NCBI RefSeq assembly: GCF_026745355.1
Contig: NC_079204.1
Location: 56,362,342 to 56,426,341 of the forward strand
Reading direction: 5' to 3'
Origin: Beta vulgaris subsp. vulgaris
Taxonomy: Eukaryota > Streptophyta > Magnoliopsida > Caryophyllales > Amaranthaceae
DNA length: 64,000 nt
The position numbers and the translations under genes were made by a program. The notes under the pieces are model-generated. The model searched no databases and was not told the DNA's origin. It saw nothing but the letters and a program-made list of their open reading frames with translations. This document shows, piece after piece, positions 23,100 to 34,356 of the stretch (position 1 is the stretch's first letter; the number at the start of each line of letters is the position of its first letter).

Positions 23100-25135
23100 A
23101 TCCACATGCTTGATGAGTGACGTTTGTGGTGACGATTAAGGGTTGTTTTTTGAGATAGATGCATTGATAAAGAGTTTTCATATGAATCTATCTTGTACAA
23201 TAGTAGGAGAATAAGTAATTATTTACTTGATGATTGGTATTGGGGTGGCAAATTGCAAAATTGGATCTTTTTGCCATTTGCTAGCCGACTTAATTTGTGT
23301 GCACAATATAAATATTAGTTGTGATTGGTGATCTAGTGGTGAGTGATTGATAGCAAGCAATATAATATCAAGGAGAGAACATATTTCGCGGATGAGTTTT
23401 TATCTTGTAAATGTACCCTTTGTATTAGTACTCTATATGTATATAATAGTCATTATAGAATATAGTTTTTTGTTTACATGAATACATATGGAGCTATTGA
23501 TGTAGTCGGAAGCACAAAGGTAAAAGCAAGCGATAATTCCTATATGAATGAACAGATTTACAAGCGATAAATCTGATAGATGGCTCTGAAATTCACTAGA
23601 AAGAGAGAAATTCTAAAAGAATTATTATCAAAAGTTAAGTTAACCCTAGTGACAAAAGATTGTAAATAGTTTTTATAAGGACCTAATACGAAAATTAATA
23701 AAAAAAATAAACTTGAACTTTATTAAAATGATGTTTTTGGATCCTAAATGAACTTTGACGGCTTTAAGATCATGTAGGTATTAGATTCTAGCACTGGAGG
23801 CTAGCTAGTAGAATTCATTTCAGCAGTTTTTTGACGATTTACTTATCACCGTGGAACCGAGTAGTCATCCTTTATACGCCGGCTATACTCTTCGTCAGTT
23901 ATCTAGTTTAGTTGATAAAGTTTTGTGTAGGTGGTATCCAGAATTTGAGATCGAATCATTGCGTTTAACCGCTTTCTTACATTAATATAGAAAAACTTGC
24001 CATGCATCATATTATTAACAAAACAATAATTGGTTCATTTTCCAAATTCTTTTATTTTAAAATAAAAATTTAAGTAAAGATTTATCTATTTCTACTTCAA
24101 GAGATAACGTTCTATTTTTTCTACTTCCTCCGTAACAGAAATAATCCTCAATTCCTCATGATTTTTCAAACTTTTAAGCTAGTACACAAATTAAATGTGA
24201 ACGTGTATCATAATGATCAAAGTAAATTTCCAAAAAATGCATGCCTAGTAAGAAAAATCGATAAAATAAAATCAATTTTCGCCAATTCTACTGATTAAAA
24301 CATTCAAATGTGATTTCTGGATAAAGTTGTATGTCACCACAAATTTGCACGAAGACATTTGACAGCTCATTCAAGAACTTACTGGATACATTAATATGCC
24401 TTGTTTGGTCGAGCTTTTTTAGGGTTTGGAAACAAATTCAGTAATCTATATCCATTACTGCTTGTTTGGTTTGGATAGCGTCGTAGTAGGTTAACCATTA
24501 TCCTTATTTGAGGGTAATCCAAACCCTCCAAATGTTACCATCTAAATTAGAGGAGTAACAAAATACTTCTCATTATCTTATAAGTGATTTCTTTTCATTG
24601 TTGAGCTAAACACCCAATAATATAATAGTAGTAACCATTATTGTTAATGTTCCTCCCCTTTACTATTTGAATACATTCCCTTTCCATTCCTCTCTTTAAA
24701 CCAAACGCCGCCTAAGAGTTCACTAAGATTAAACGAGTTTATGACTGAAAGCTGTTTGTTTGGACTATATAAGTGTTGATACTTGTAATCTTTGAGATTT
24801 GAATATGGTAATGAATAATAATGATGGTAGTTAGAAGATTGATCAGATTGAAAGAGATGTCAAGGAGCTAGGTAGAACAGGGATCATGGAATTAATCTAT
24901 AGAACCTCCCATAATTAACAAGTTGATGTGATATATGAACATGTGGGATGTTAAATTGTTAATCAGTGGATGAACATACCTTTTTCTTTAAACCTATCCT
25001 ATCATTTGAATTTTGCGTTTAAGTAGGTTGCTTTTTTTTGTCCTGTCTTACATGAATTTGATTGATAATAATAAATTACACAATTAAAGAAAATCATGTT
25101 TTTATAAAATTTTATTCAATAAATAATAATAATAA
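23100..25135. other. spacer with probable MITE
   Basis: No gene found. About 24396-24712 runs from GCCTTGTTTGGTCGAGC to TTTAAACCAAACGCCGCC, followed by TAA, and may be a Tourist-like element. A lone Stowaway-like end (ACTTCCTCCGTAACAGAAAT) is at about 24122. Confidence 0.4.
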
Positions 25136-25230
25136 TAATAAATTTTATCCGTTTCATATTAAGTCCGGCACGTTTTAACTTTTACATTATTTGCATGTCA
25201 TATTTTGACCATATTTTTTAACTAACATAT

Positions 25231-26825
25231 TGATAAGTCATATTTATATATAGTTTTTAGGTGCATTTAGGTTGCATTTTAGAGCATTTAGTTTCATATT
25301 TAGGTTCATTATTGCATTATATTCTTAAGTTATGATTTTCTATTCCTATTCGGTATGTTTTTCTTGTTTTTGATGAATTTCAGGCATTGATAACGTATTT
25401 GGAGTATGATTAGCTAAACTTGAGGATTAGGAGCACTTGGAAAGAAGCTACAATGAATAAGGATCGTATACCAACAAGAGTTGGCTCAAGTGGTAAGCAG
25501 CTTGATGTCGCTTAAGGGAGGTCTCGAGTTCGAGCCTCACCGTATGCAGAAACTCTTGTTGGGAGACTCACCCACCAAAGCCAGGTGTGCGACCCGGGTC
25601 GGACTCGGATGTAGTCGGAGCAAAGCTCCGGTGAAGGGTGGGCAACAAAAAAAAAAAAAAAAAAAGAATAAGGATCGTATGGATATGTCATAGTACGAGT
25701 TTGAGCAAAAAAGAAGCGGAAAATCATTAGAAGAAATGTGAAAAAGGAGTCATGTCTACTCTTCTGATCATAACTTTTGATGTGCTTCTTAAAATAAAGT
25801 AATTCCATCATATTTGGAAACTAGATTTGAAGAGCTTTCCAACGATAGGTGGCACGTCCCGAGGAGACTTTTATTCAAGGAGTTATGCCTTTCGGAAGAT
25901 TGCACTGTTTCTGCTGGAATCTGCCACGCGTACGCGCGAATGACTAATCCGCCCATTAATGATTTAATTAAGACTTTCCTTATCTTGTAAATTATTTTCC
26001 TAGTCATATTAGGTTAAAAGATATTATTTAGATAGGTTTTCATTCTTTTTCTCTCTCCTCCCCTTTCACGTTATTTTTAGTTTTAGGGTTTAGTTTAGTT
26101 TTCTCTCTCTTTTTCTCCCCTCTCTTTAGTTTAAACCCTAGTTTTTCATGTTCATCTTGAATTCATTAGTTTTATTATTTCATTCTCTCTCTTTCATTGA
26201 TTTCCTTTAATTATGTTTTCCTTTCTCTTTCTAGATGTAGTTTTTATTCTTTATTTCATGATTGAGTAATTTTTATATCTAGGGTTTGGGAATCCATGTT
26301 TATATGTTATAATTCTTGATGGATGTTTATTGATGGTTTATTAGTCATTGTTATTTCTAATTGATTAGTGTTTATATTATTAATCTTGCAATCTGATCAA
26401 TTGTTTGATTAAATATTGCTAATATCGAGTCATAGATCGAGAGATAGTACTCTTTAGAGGCTTACCTACAATTAGCAAATCTGATTATGTTGAGCGACCG
26501 TACTAGCATATGTTGATTTGAGAGCGTTAATGCCTGACCAAGGATTAACCTGTGCTCTAGATATCTGATTAATGAACTATTGATGATATTTTGATAGTTT
26601 ATAAGTATAAACATGGTGAACCATTACCCTAGATCTTTTTTAGTTTGATTTTCGTAGTTTGATTAGTTTAGAACTTTAATTCAATATTCTTGATCTTGTT
26701 TAGTTTCTCTATACTTAAACTAGATTAAAACGACCATCTCTCTGTGGATTCGACCCTACTTACCCTACTACATTGTTAGAAGGTTTTGCAGGAATTATTT
26801 TTGACGGGTGTACGACAACCTATCA
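25231..26825 (+). repeat. 5' LTR
   Basis: 1595 bp including a 196-bp SINE plus its 15-bp duplicated site. Ends ..GGTGTACGACAACCTATCA. Carries the palindrome CGCGTACGCG near 25928. Confidence 0.92.
25470..25665 (+). mobile_element. young tRNA-derived SINE inside the 5' LTR
   Basis: Flanked by a perfect 15-bp duplication (GAATAAGGATCGTAT at 25455-25469 and 25666-25680). A-box region GTTGGCTCAAGTGGTAAGC, B-box region GAGTTCGAGCCTC, ending in a run of about 19 A. The 3' LTR has the uninterrupted site near 30960, proving the insertion. A diverged relative lies at about 33965-34147. Confidence 0.95.
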
Positions 26826-26830
26826 AATTT

Positions 26831-26848
26831 TGGCGCCGTTGCCGGGGA
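26831..26848 (+). other. LTR element primer-binding site
   Basis: TGGCGCCGTTGCCGGGGA, five bases after the 5' LTR. This is the well-known plant retrotransposon site complementary to the 3' end of tRNA-Asp. Confidence 0.88.
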
Positions 26849-26952
26849 GACGGTATTGTTTTATTTAGTCTTTATTGTTGGTGAAACTAAATTGTATATT
26901 ATTTTTTTTTTCCTTTTTGTGAATATTTTTTTTTTTTTTTTTTTTTTGTATC

Positions 26953-27400
26953 ATGGAGTCATGCTATTTTGATGATGGGGATAATTATTTTGCTAGGCAA
27001 CATAGTAATAATTCTTGGAATTCTCATGTTTACAGTTTTGATGCATCATATCAAAATCCTCTCAATTTTTACATGAGTTCCCCTGAATTACCTCATATGT
27101 TATGTGAACCCATGTGCATACTAGTAATTCTAGAGCAATTTTTTCTTTTCCTCAGTATGAGAATGAAGTGTTTTGGAAGTATTATCATAGGCTTGGTGAT
27201 TTTATTGGTCCTAATCATGGAATTGAACTGTGGGATATGTGCCTAGTGATTTATGAGGGGTTAAATGAAGAAACTAGGATGGTGGTAGAATCTATGTGTA
27301 ATGAGGATTTCTATTCCAATCACCTGATTATTGTTGGGATTTAATTGTGTGGTTGGCTAGGGATACTTATGAGTGGGAGATGTCTTCATCTGCTCTTTTA
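26953..27400 (+). pseudogene. gag relic of the LTR retrotransposon
   Basis: Three reading frames must be joined. MESCYFDDGDNYFARQH.. runs in the first frame to about 27110; FWKYYHRLGDFIGPNHG and CLVIYEGLNEETRMVVESMC follow in a second; PDYCWDLIVWLARDTYEWE follows in a third after about 27316. The order of motifs (W-x-YY-x-RL, YEGL, MC-N, WLA..W) is that of retrotransposon gag cores. Two frameshifts make it non-functional unless the assembly is wrong here. A further 190-residue acidic, Ser-rich frame continues to 27964. Confidence 0.7.
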
Positions 27401-27964
27401 CCCCAAACTTACATGACACCACCATCAGTAGATGGTTTTGACCCTTCTTTCCAATTTGAATGTCAATCTGCTCAAGATTCTAACCCCAACCCATTTATTT
27501 ATGATGATACTGAGGGGTGGATTTTTAATGAGAGCTATTTGGATGATGATAAGATTGAGAGAAGTGCTAATGTGATGGATGTTTTGCAGGAGGAAGAAAT
27601 CATGGTTGAAATTTCCTCTTCGGAGGAAAGTCAAGTTGAGAGTGAGGTGATTTATGAGTCTTTATCGACACCGTATACTGTTTTTGAGTCTCATGTTCCC
27701 TTTTCACAACCATTTGGCCTTATTCCTTCTTCTCCCATATTATATCCTCCATCGTTCCTTCTTTCTCCCCCTTTGAATGACTCGCGTGATAACGTAAATA
27801 ATGTACATTTAGTTTCTTTATCTTCTTTTGAGTCATGTAAAAAGACTAACGATTTTTCTTTTTCTCCTTCTTGTAAATATAATTTTTCCTTTGATTTTTC
27901 TTTTTGTAGTTTTAATAATTCTTTAGTATTAATTTTTTTCATTTTTCCTTTCACTCTTATATAA
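27401..27964 (+). other. acidic/Ser-rich continuation of the gag relic frame
   Basis: Open in the same frame as WLARDTYEWE, ending FFIFPFTLI. Rich in Ser, Asp, Glu and Pro, then Phe. No zinc knuckle, protease or polymerase motif. It may be the poorly conserved C-terminal part of gag. Confidence 0.45.
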
Positions 27965-30744
27965 TATGCTCTGAGATGTCTGCAGGAGCATATGATAAGC
28001 TTCTTAGAGCATTGAATTATTATGAGTGATCTACTAATCTTCAACGGTCATGCAAGACTTGAAATTAGCGCTTCTCGGGAGGCAACCCGAGTTTTAACTT
28101 ATTTTGTCTCTTATTTTCTTTATTTTTTATTTTGATTTTTATCTTTGTTTCATCATTTTTTTTGAGTGATTTTACTGATTATGGTGTGTTTTGTGTATTT
28201 GTTGTAGGTAGAACGGGTTTAAAAAAAAAAAAAAAAAAAAAAAAAGAAGAGACTTGTCAGACCGGGCAGATTTTCCCCCACCGGGCGGATTTTGCCCTAT
28301 CCGGGCGCGCAAGCAATTTATGAGGCCGAAGATTTTTACAAAAAAATTGGCCAGGTATTGCTTGCCCGGTCAACCGGGCGAAGTCGCCTGACCGGGCGGG
28401 TTTTTGTGCTTGACCGGGCGAGGTGAACTTTCAGAAAAACAACGGAAACCCAGCAAAATCCCCTTTCCCCTGTTTGTTTCCTTCGTCCTCATGCTACTCT
28501 GCTTCACGCTTTCTTCCCCCTCTCATCACAGAGCACCGACCACCGGTTTTCCTCGCCGGCACCCCACGATCTCTTTGCGACAACCTCCTGGTCTGTGCAG
28601 CAACCCAGCGCTCTCCCACATCGCCGGCTCTTGCCCTCTGCCCAGTACCGCGCCAGTCGCGACCCACCGAACCGTCACCGCCCACTACACCGCCATCATC
28701 ACCCCCATTCTATCCACCACACCTACGCTACATCACCATCAATCAGCTTCGCCTCTTACGGCTTCTTGCCGCTGCTCCGCACCACTATCAAACCACAGTC
28801 GCACCTCTCCCTTTCTTTTCTTTCGTTTCTTTCTTCTTTCTCTTTTCCTGTTATTTTTTATTTTTCTGATTTTCTTTTCCTTTTCTATTTCTTTTTCCTT
28901 TTTTTTTAATATATTTTGTTCTTACTTTTTTCAATGGACTTTTAATTTTTTAATTATGGTTCTTCTATTATCTCTCAAACAGGCATCAAATTCTCAAGTT
29001 TCTTTGTGAACATTATACATGATTTTTGAGTATTTTGATCTTCTCCCAATTCATTGGTAGTAAGCATCTTTTCCCTTATATTGTTGTTCATGTTCATCGA
29101 ATTTTTTCTTGGATTTTTGTTTTGATGCCATCTTGTTGAGAATCTTACACATTGATTGAATTATTGTTAGGATTGTCGGGATTGTGTGTGGTTTTTGTGG
29201 TTTGTGGCTTTTGGTGGCGTTTGGTGTTGGTGATGATGGGTTGTTTGTTCTTTCTCTGAACTGGTTTTGCAGTGAGGACACTGCAAATTCTAGCTTGGGG
29301 GAGGAATATTCTATCTTTATTCTTTCTTAGTGTAGATTTCATTGCTTTCGTAGGATGTTGCACGGTTTGTACTGCTTATTAGGAGTGGGAGTTTACGTGT
29401 AACCAAAAAAATTGTACTGCTTTCTTAGTTGCATTAGCATATTTCATCTCATATTAGATTTCATCTCATTTTAGTTGCATCTATGGGACTACTGCTAAGA
29501 CTTTTTGAGAACCTTGTTGATATTTTACTACATTTGTTAAGTGTCACTCATCTTGTTCATGATACTTCATAGCACGATTGTTTCGCAATGATTGTTTGTG
29601 GTAAGATTGATTGATCTCTCTCTGGCTCGATTTAACATTACTATGCAGACACCTTAACCTAAGTGAGCTTTTGTGCCTATAAACTGACGTATCTGTGTCA
29701 GTTCTGTTCTTTCATGTGTGATTAGTTCCTCGTTGTTGCATTGATCTTGACTTTGACTTGGTACTCCTTGATATTTGATAGTGCATACATTTTGATATGA
29801 TTGAGGCGTTTCATTTGATGATCTTAGCTCCAGAGTTATTCTTGTTTTCATATTATCCTTCCTTCAGCCCCGCTGAGCTTTTTCTGACTTTGTTTGATTA
29901 ATACCTACATTACAAGCCATTGCCTCATTTGATTCTTGTCCCAAGCCTAGCTTGGGGGAGCGAATATTAGTTTTGGTTTGTTTGTATTGAATTGAAGTGC
30001 TCTATTTGTGGTTAGAAGGATGAAAATATGTTTAGTGAGCTTGAAATTGAAATGAAAGTTTGAAAAAAAGGAACAAAAAAAAAGGAAAAATGAAATGAAA
30101 AAGAAGTGAAAAAAAGAGTTGTGAATAAAGTGAAATAAAAAGGGTTATGATTGAATTTCTTGAGTGAAAAAGATTGTTGATTATATTTGGAGATTGTTGG
30201 TTGTTGTAGGGAGTTGTTATGACTTTTATGGTCATGTTTTCAGTTATATGATGCTCCCCCTTCTTGGTTTTTCCACCACAATTCCCAAATTATTTCCATA
30301 CCTTTAACCTCAGCCCCATTACAACCCTTAAAAGTCCTCTTGATCATTATGTATTGTATTGTTGAGTATTAAGTGAGTCAAAAAGTCAAAGTTAAAGAGT
30401 ATTTGCTTCATCTGAGTCGACTGATTTAGGTTGAGAGTCATTATTTACCCTTAAACACATGAGAGATTTGAGTGCACATAACTATAGTGAGGTCTGTCAT
30501 GTTTGGTTAAATCCAGTTTGGAGAGATGGTTTGTGGTATGATTGGAGAGTCGATTGCGATACATGATATGCTATGCGGCTTTGTTCGAGATTGTTTCGAT
30601 GCTTGGTTTATGTAGTGATTATATCTCTTGTGATTTCAATTGAGTGTTTAGCCCTGTTGTAGTCCTATATTGTAGGTTGTCTAACTTTTCCGATGTCTAT
30701 GTCTTATTGCTTGAGGACAAGCAATGGTTTAGCTTGGGGGAGTT
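27965..30744 (+). other. non-coding interior of the LTR element
   Basis: Holds a perfect GC-rich hairpin (28074-28091), an internal poly-A run (28220-28245), a cluster of CCGGGC motifs (28259-28425), a C/T-rich block of about 350 bp that is open in two frames but shows no family motif (28440-28800), two internal copies of the PPT-like box (29292, 29949) and a purine-rich stretch (30040-30160). The 201-residue frame at 28404-29009 looks compositional and I do not call it a gene. Confidence 0.6.
30731..30743 (+). other. polypurine tract of the LTR element
   Basis: AGCTTGGGGGAG ends two bases before the 3' LTR start (TGATA at 30745), the place where plus-strand priming occurs. Confidence 0.75.
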
Positions 30745-32100
30745 TGATAAGTCATATTTATATATAGTTTTTAGGTGCATTTAGGTTGCATTTTAGAGCA
30801 TTTAGTTTCATATTTAGGTTCATTATTGCATTATATTCTTAAGTTATTTTCTATCCTATTCGGTATGTTTTCTTGTTTTTGATGAATTTCAGGCATTGAA
30901 ACGTATTTGGAGTATGATTAGCTAACTTGAGGATTAGGAGCACTTGGAAAGAAGCTACAATGAATAAGGATCGTATGGATATGTCATAGTACGAGTTTGA
31001 GCAAAAAAGAAGCGGAAAATCATTAGAAGAAATGTGAAAAAGGAGTCATGTCTACTCTTCTGATCATAACTTTTGATGTGCTTCTTAAAGAGTAATTCCA
31101 CATATTTGGAAACTAGACTTGAAGAGCTTTCCAACGATAGGTGGCACGCCCGAGGAGACTTTTAGTCAAGGAGTTATGCCTTTCGGAAGATTGCACTGTT
31201 TCTGCTGGAATCTGCCACGCGTACGCGCGGATCACTAATCCGCCATTAATGATTTATTAAGACTTTCCTTATCTTGTAAATTACTTTCCTAGTCATATTA
31301 GGTTAAAATATTATTTAGATAGGTTTTCATTCTTTTTCTCTCTCCTCCCCTTTACGTTATTTTTAGTTTTAGGTTTAGTTTTAGTTTTCTCTCTCTTTTT
31401 CTCTCTTTAGTTAAACCTAGTTTTTCATTTTCATTCTTGAATTCATTAGTTTTATTATTTCATTCTCTCTCTTCATTGATTTCCTTTAATTATGTTTTCC
31501 TTTCTCTTTCTAGATGTAGTTTTTATTCTTTATTCATGATTGAGTAATTTTATATCTAGGGTTTGGGAATCCATGTTTATATGTATAATTTTGATGGTGT
31601 TTATTGATGGTTTTATTAGTCATTTATTTCTAATTGATTAGTGTTTTATATTATCTTGCAATCTGATCAATTGTCTGATTAAATATTGCTAATATCGAGT
31701 CATAGATCGAGAGATAGTACTCTTTAGAGGCTTACCTACAATTAGCAAATCTGATTATGTTGAGCGACCGATAGATACTGAGCATAGATTTGAGAGCATT
31801 AATGCCTGACCAAGGATTAACCTGTGCCCTAGATATCTGATTAATTGAACTATTGATGATATTTTGATAGTTTATAAGTATAAACATGGTGAACCATTAC
31901 CCTAGATCCTTTTTAGTTTGATTCTCGTAGTTTGATTAGTTTAGAACTTTAATTCAAATTCTTGATCTTGTTTAGTTTCTCTATACCTTAAAAACTAGAT
32001 TAAAACGACCATCTCTCTGTGGATTCGACCCTACTTACCCTACTACATTGTTAGAAGGTTTTGCAGGAATTATCTTTGACGGGTGTACGACAACCTATCA
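30745..32100 (+). repeat. 3' LTR
   Basis: 1356 bp. Matches the 5' LTR throughout but lacks the SINE and shows many one- to three-base deletions relative to it. Contains the same terminal TGATA/TATCA and the CGCGTACGCG palindrome near 31221. Confidence 0.92.
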
Positions 32101-33227
32101 CATATAAAAACAAATGGTAATACATATGATGTTTTAAGATTTATCTCATTTTCTATATTATCAACTTTTTATAATTTTTACTAATAGATAACTAAAGATA
32201 TTAATGGTCAAAGTTATGACTTATTCATGGCCACTCATAATCTGATGTGCATAATTAAGACCTAGAATTTAATTAATATATTAAATAATATTGGGTTTGA
32301 AACCAACAAAAATAATGTTATTAAGTATATGTAACTCTCATTGGTTTTTTTTCTTGCTAATTCCTTGGGAAATACATTATAGAATAAGAAATAATAGTTA
32401 TCTTTATTAAAGTGAGAAGGGTTCACTAATAAATATAGCAATGCCCTTGCTTATTTGTTATTTTACTAGTTAAAATGAAAAAATAACTACTAGCTATTAG
32501 TTTGACAACCAAATACATCTAAATAAATTAAATAACTAATGTTATTTATAAGTCAAACCAACTAATATTATCAGCAAATCAAACTAAATCAATGTAATTA
32601 ATTAGCTATCCACTATCTTTTTATTTCAAACAAGGACTATTAACTTAAAAGACGTGTATATATATATAGTTTATTCACTATTAAGTTATATCAAAGCATC
32701 GGATGTAAGATTTTATAATCTACTCTCAATAGTTAATGCATGCAACTAGAGTTTGAAATGAGTTGGGTCGTGTTGAGCCAACAAGACTTGTATCAAATTG
32801 AGTCATATATGGATTAGGCAAAGAAAAACGTGTGACATGTATAAAAAAGGGACTCAAACGTAGTCCTAACTCATGTGTCGTGCCTGACAAACCCTCTTAA
32901 AAGTTTGACGTTTTACCTTTTTGATTAAATATGAACAGATCGACATGTGGGTCAGCTCGTAATACTCATGCTGGACAAGGAACAAATTTGAAAATGTTGA
33001 CCATAAGAAATAAACAGCACAACACAGCACCATCGGACATCCGAACCCGACCCGACCCATGCAAAATTTAATAAGCATGCAGCTAATAATAGCTTGGAAA
33101 GGCTAGCTAAGGTGGGGGATTGGGGATCCAATTTAAACGAAGAAAATGAAGTACTAGAACCTTGCATTACCATTGCTCTTCCCAAAATCAAATCATCAGC
33201 ATCCGAACTATAAATCCATCACAGAAG

Positions 33228-33710
33228 ATGGATTGCAGCACGACTATAGCTTACCATACACCCATGGAGATGAGACACTCCCCTGTGGAAGGGTACGAGC
33301 AGTGTAAACAAACTCCAAATTTCGGCCCCGATGTTGCGGCTACCAGTATGGATTCCGAAAAGTCGTCTTGTGTCTCTTTGTTAGTACCTCCAAGTACCTC
33401 CTTTTGTTCGCCGGCAAAGTCTACTTCACGGGTCAACAATCAGTCTACCAGCAAGATGAAAATTTCCTCTCGTGTGCACTCCAGTATCAAAAGCCAACAT
33501 ACTACGGTAAGCGTCGAAGTACCTCTTTTTCTAACCCTTTGTTTTGCAGGGTGCGCATTGGACTCAAGCGAAGTCCATCCTGCTTTACTGAGGACGTCTG
33601 CTATCCTTGTCGGAAGAAATGTTATGCCCCTTCCCCCCCTGTTTTAGTAACTAATCCTGTTTTAGTACCTAATCCTGTTCAAGATGATTTTCTTATGTTT
33701 GGTTAGTATG
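33228..33710 (+). CDS. possible small gene or gene fragment, unrecognised
   Basis: From ATG 33228 a frame starts MDCSTTIAYHTPMEMRHSPV and continues Ser/Thr-rich for about 140 residues. A second overlapping frame ends VPNPVQDDFLMFG at about 33706. Codon composition is less AT-rich than surrounding DNA. A GTAAGC near 33507 and TTTTGCAG near 33549 could be splice sites, but the intron would be only about 43 nt and the joined frame stops soon. No family motif recognised. The stretch ends in TGATGTC plus an A-run (about 33756), so it could be a retroposed fragment. Confidence 0.3.
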
Positions 33711-33964
33711 TTTTCTAGGTTGTAATTCAATTTTATTAATGCAAGTTTATCTGATGTCAAAAAAAAAAAGATAATATCATAATACTGCACTTCTTGTCTT
33801 CTTAGGGTTAGGGGGGTGCCCACTGCCAGCTGCAGTTAGAAGATAGCAGTGCGACTTGTATAAGAGAAACAAATTACCCGTGACTTCACCAGCATACGTA
33901 GTAAGTAGTAACTAAACTAGTAAGTAGTAGTAACTGTATATTTCAATAATTATCAGTATATACC

Positions 33965-34147
33965 TACAAAAGTTGATTCAAATGGTAAGCAGTTTGATGT
34001 CGCTTAAGGAATGTCTCGAGTTTGAGCCTCATTATCGTATGCAAAAACTGATGGGAGACTCACCCACCATAGTCAAGTGTACAAACCGGGTCGGGTTCAA
34101 ATGTAATCGAGCAAAACTACGATAAACCGAGTGAGCAATACAAAAAA
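33965..34147 (+). mobile_element. tRNA-derived SINE, diverged relative of the LTR-borne SINE
   Basis: GTTGATTCAAATGGTAAGCA, TTTGATGTCGCTTAAGGAAT, CGAGTTTGAGCCTCA and GGGAGACTCACCCACCA follow in the same order as in the copy at 25470. Several substitutions and no long A-tail indicate an older insertion. Confidence 0.8.
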
Positions 34148-34356
34148 CTATAAGTACGTGGTCGGGCAGTGGGCTCTAAATCTTCTCAAAGATTTTTTTT
34201 TCTTAATTTTTTGACAGCTTATTTTTCAAATAATTGTTATGTGATTGTCCATCATTGCTCACGTATTCAAGGTTTAGTGTATAGTGCGTGACGCCGTGAC
34301 GTACGTAATAATATCTACTTTTACTCTCTAAGTCTCTACTATCTAGTCCCTTGAAC

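Larger units (their letters stand above)
25226..32105 (+). mobile_element. complete non-autonomous Ty3/gypsy-like LTR retrotransposon
   Basis: LTRs at 25231-26825 and 30745-32100 start TGATA and end TATCA. They are flanked by a perfect 5-bp target duplication, CATAT (25226-25230 and 32101-32105). The primer site is at 26831-26848 and a purine-rich tract (AGCTTGGGGGAG) immediately precedes the 3' LTR. The 3.9-kb interior has a frameshifted gag relic but no protease, reverse transcriptase, RNase H or integrase, so the element must have been moved by enzymes of a relative. The tRNA-Asp-type primer site and gag motif suggest a gypsy/Athila-Tat-type origin (inference). Confidence 0.92.
25136..32225. 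mobile_element. worn Stowaway-like MITE split by the LTR retrotransposon
   Basis: The sequence left of the LTR element (ATCCGTTTCATATTAAGTCC onward, to 25230) and right of it (32101 to about 32225, with TATCAACTTTTTATAATTTT and AACTAAAGATATTAATGGTC) reads like the interior of the 5192 family once the insertion is removed. Confidence 0.5.

Noticed and set aside
27401..27964. Captured host gene in the LTR element
   Set aside because: The frame is continuous with the gag relic end WLARDTYEWE, so it is more simply the tail of gag.
28259..28425. CRISPR-like or riboswitch-like array
   Set aside because: The CCGGGC words are irregularly spaced, one is inverted, and the setting is a plant retrotransposon.
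28404..29009. 201-residue and overlapping 148-residue frames in the LTR element
   Set aside because: Several overlapping frames stay open because the DNA is C/T-rich; no motif, and they lie in a non-autonomous transposon.
33507..33549. Intron in the small gene
   Set aside because: At about 43 nt it is too short for a plant intron, and the spliced frame ends after a few codons.
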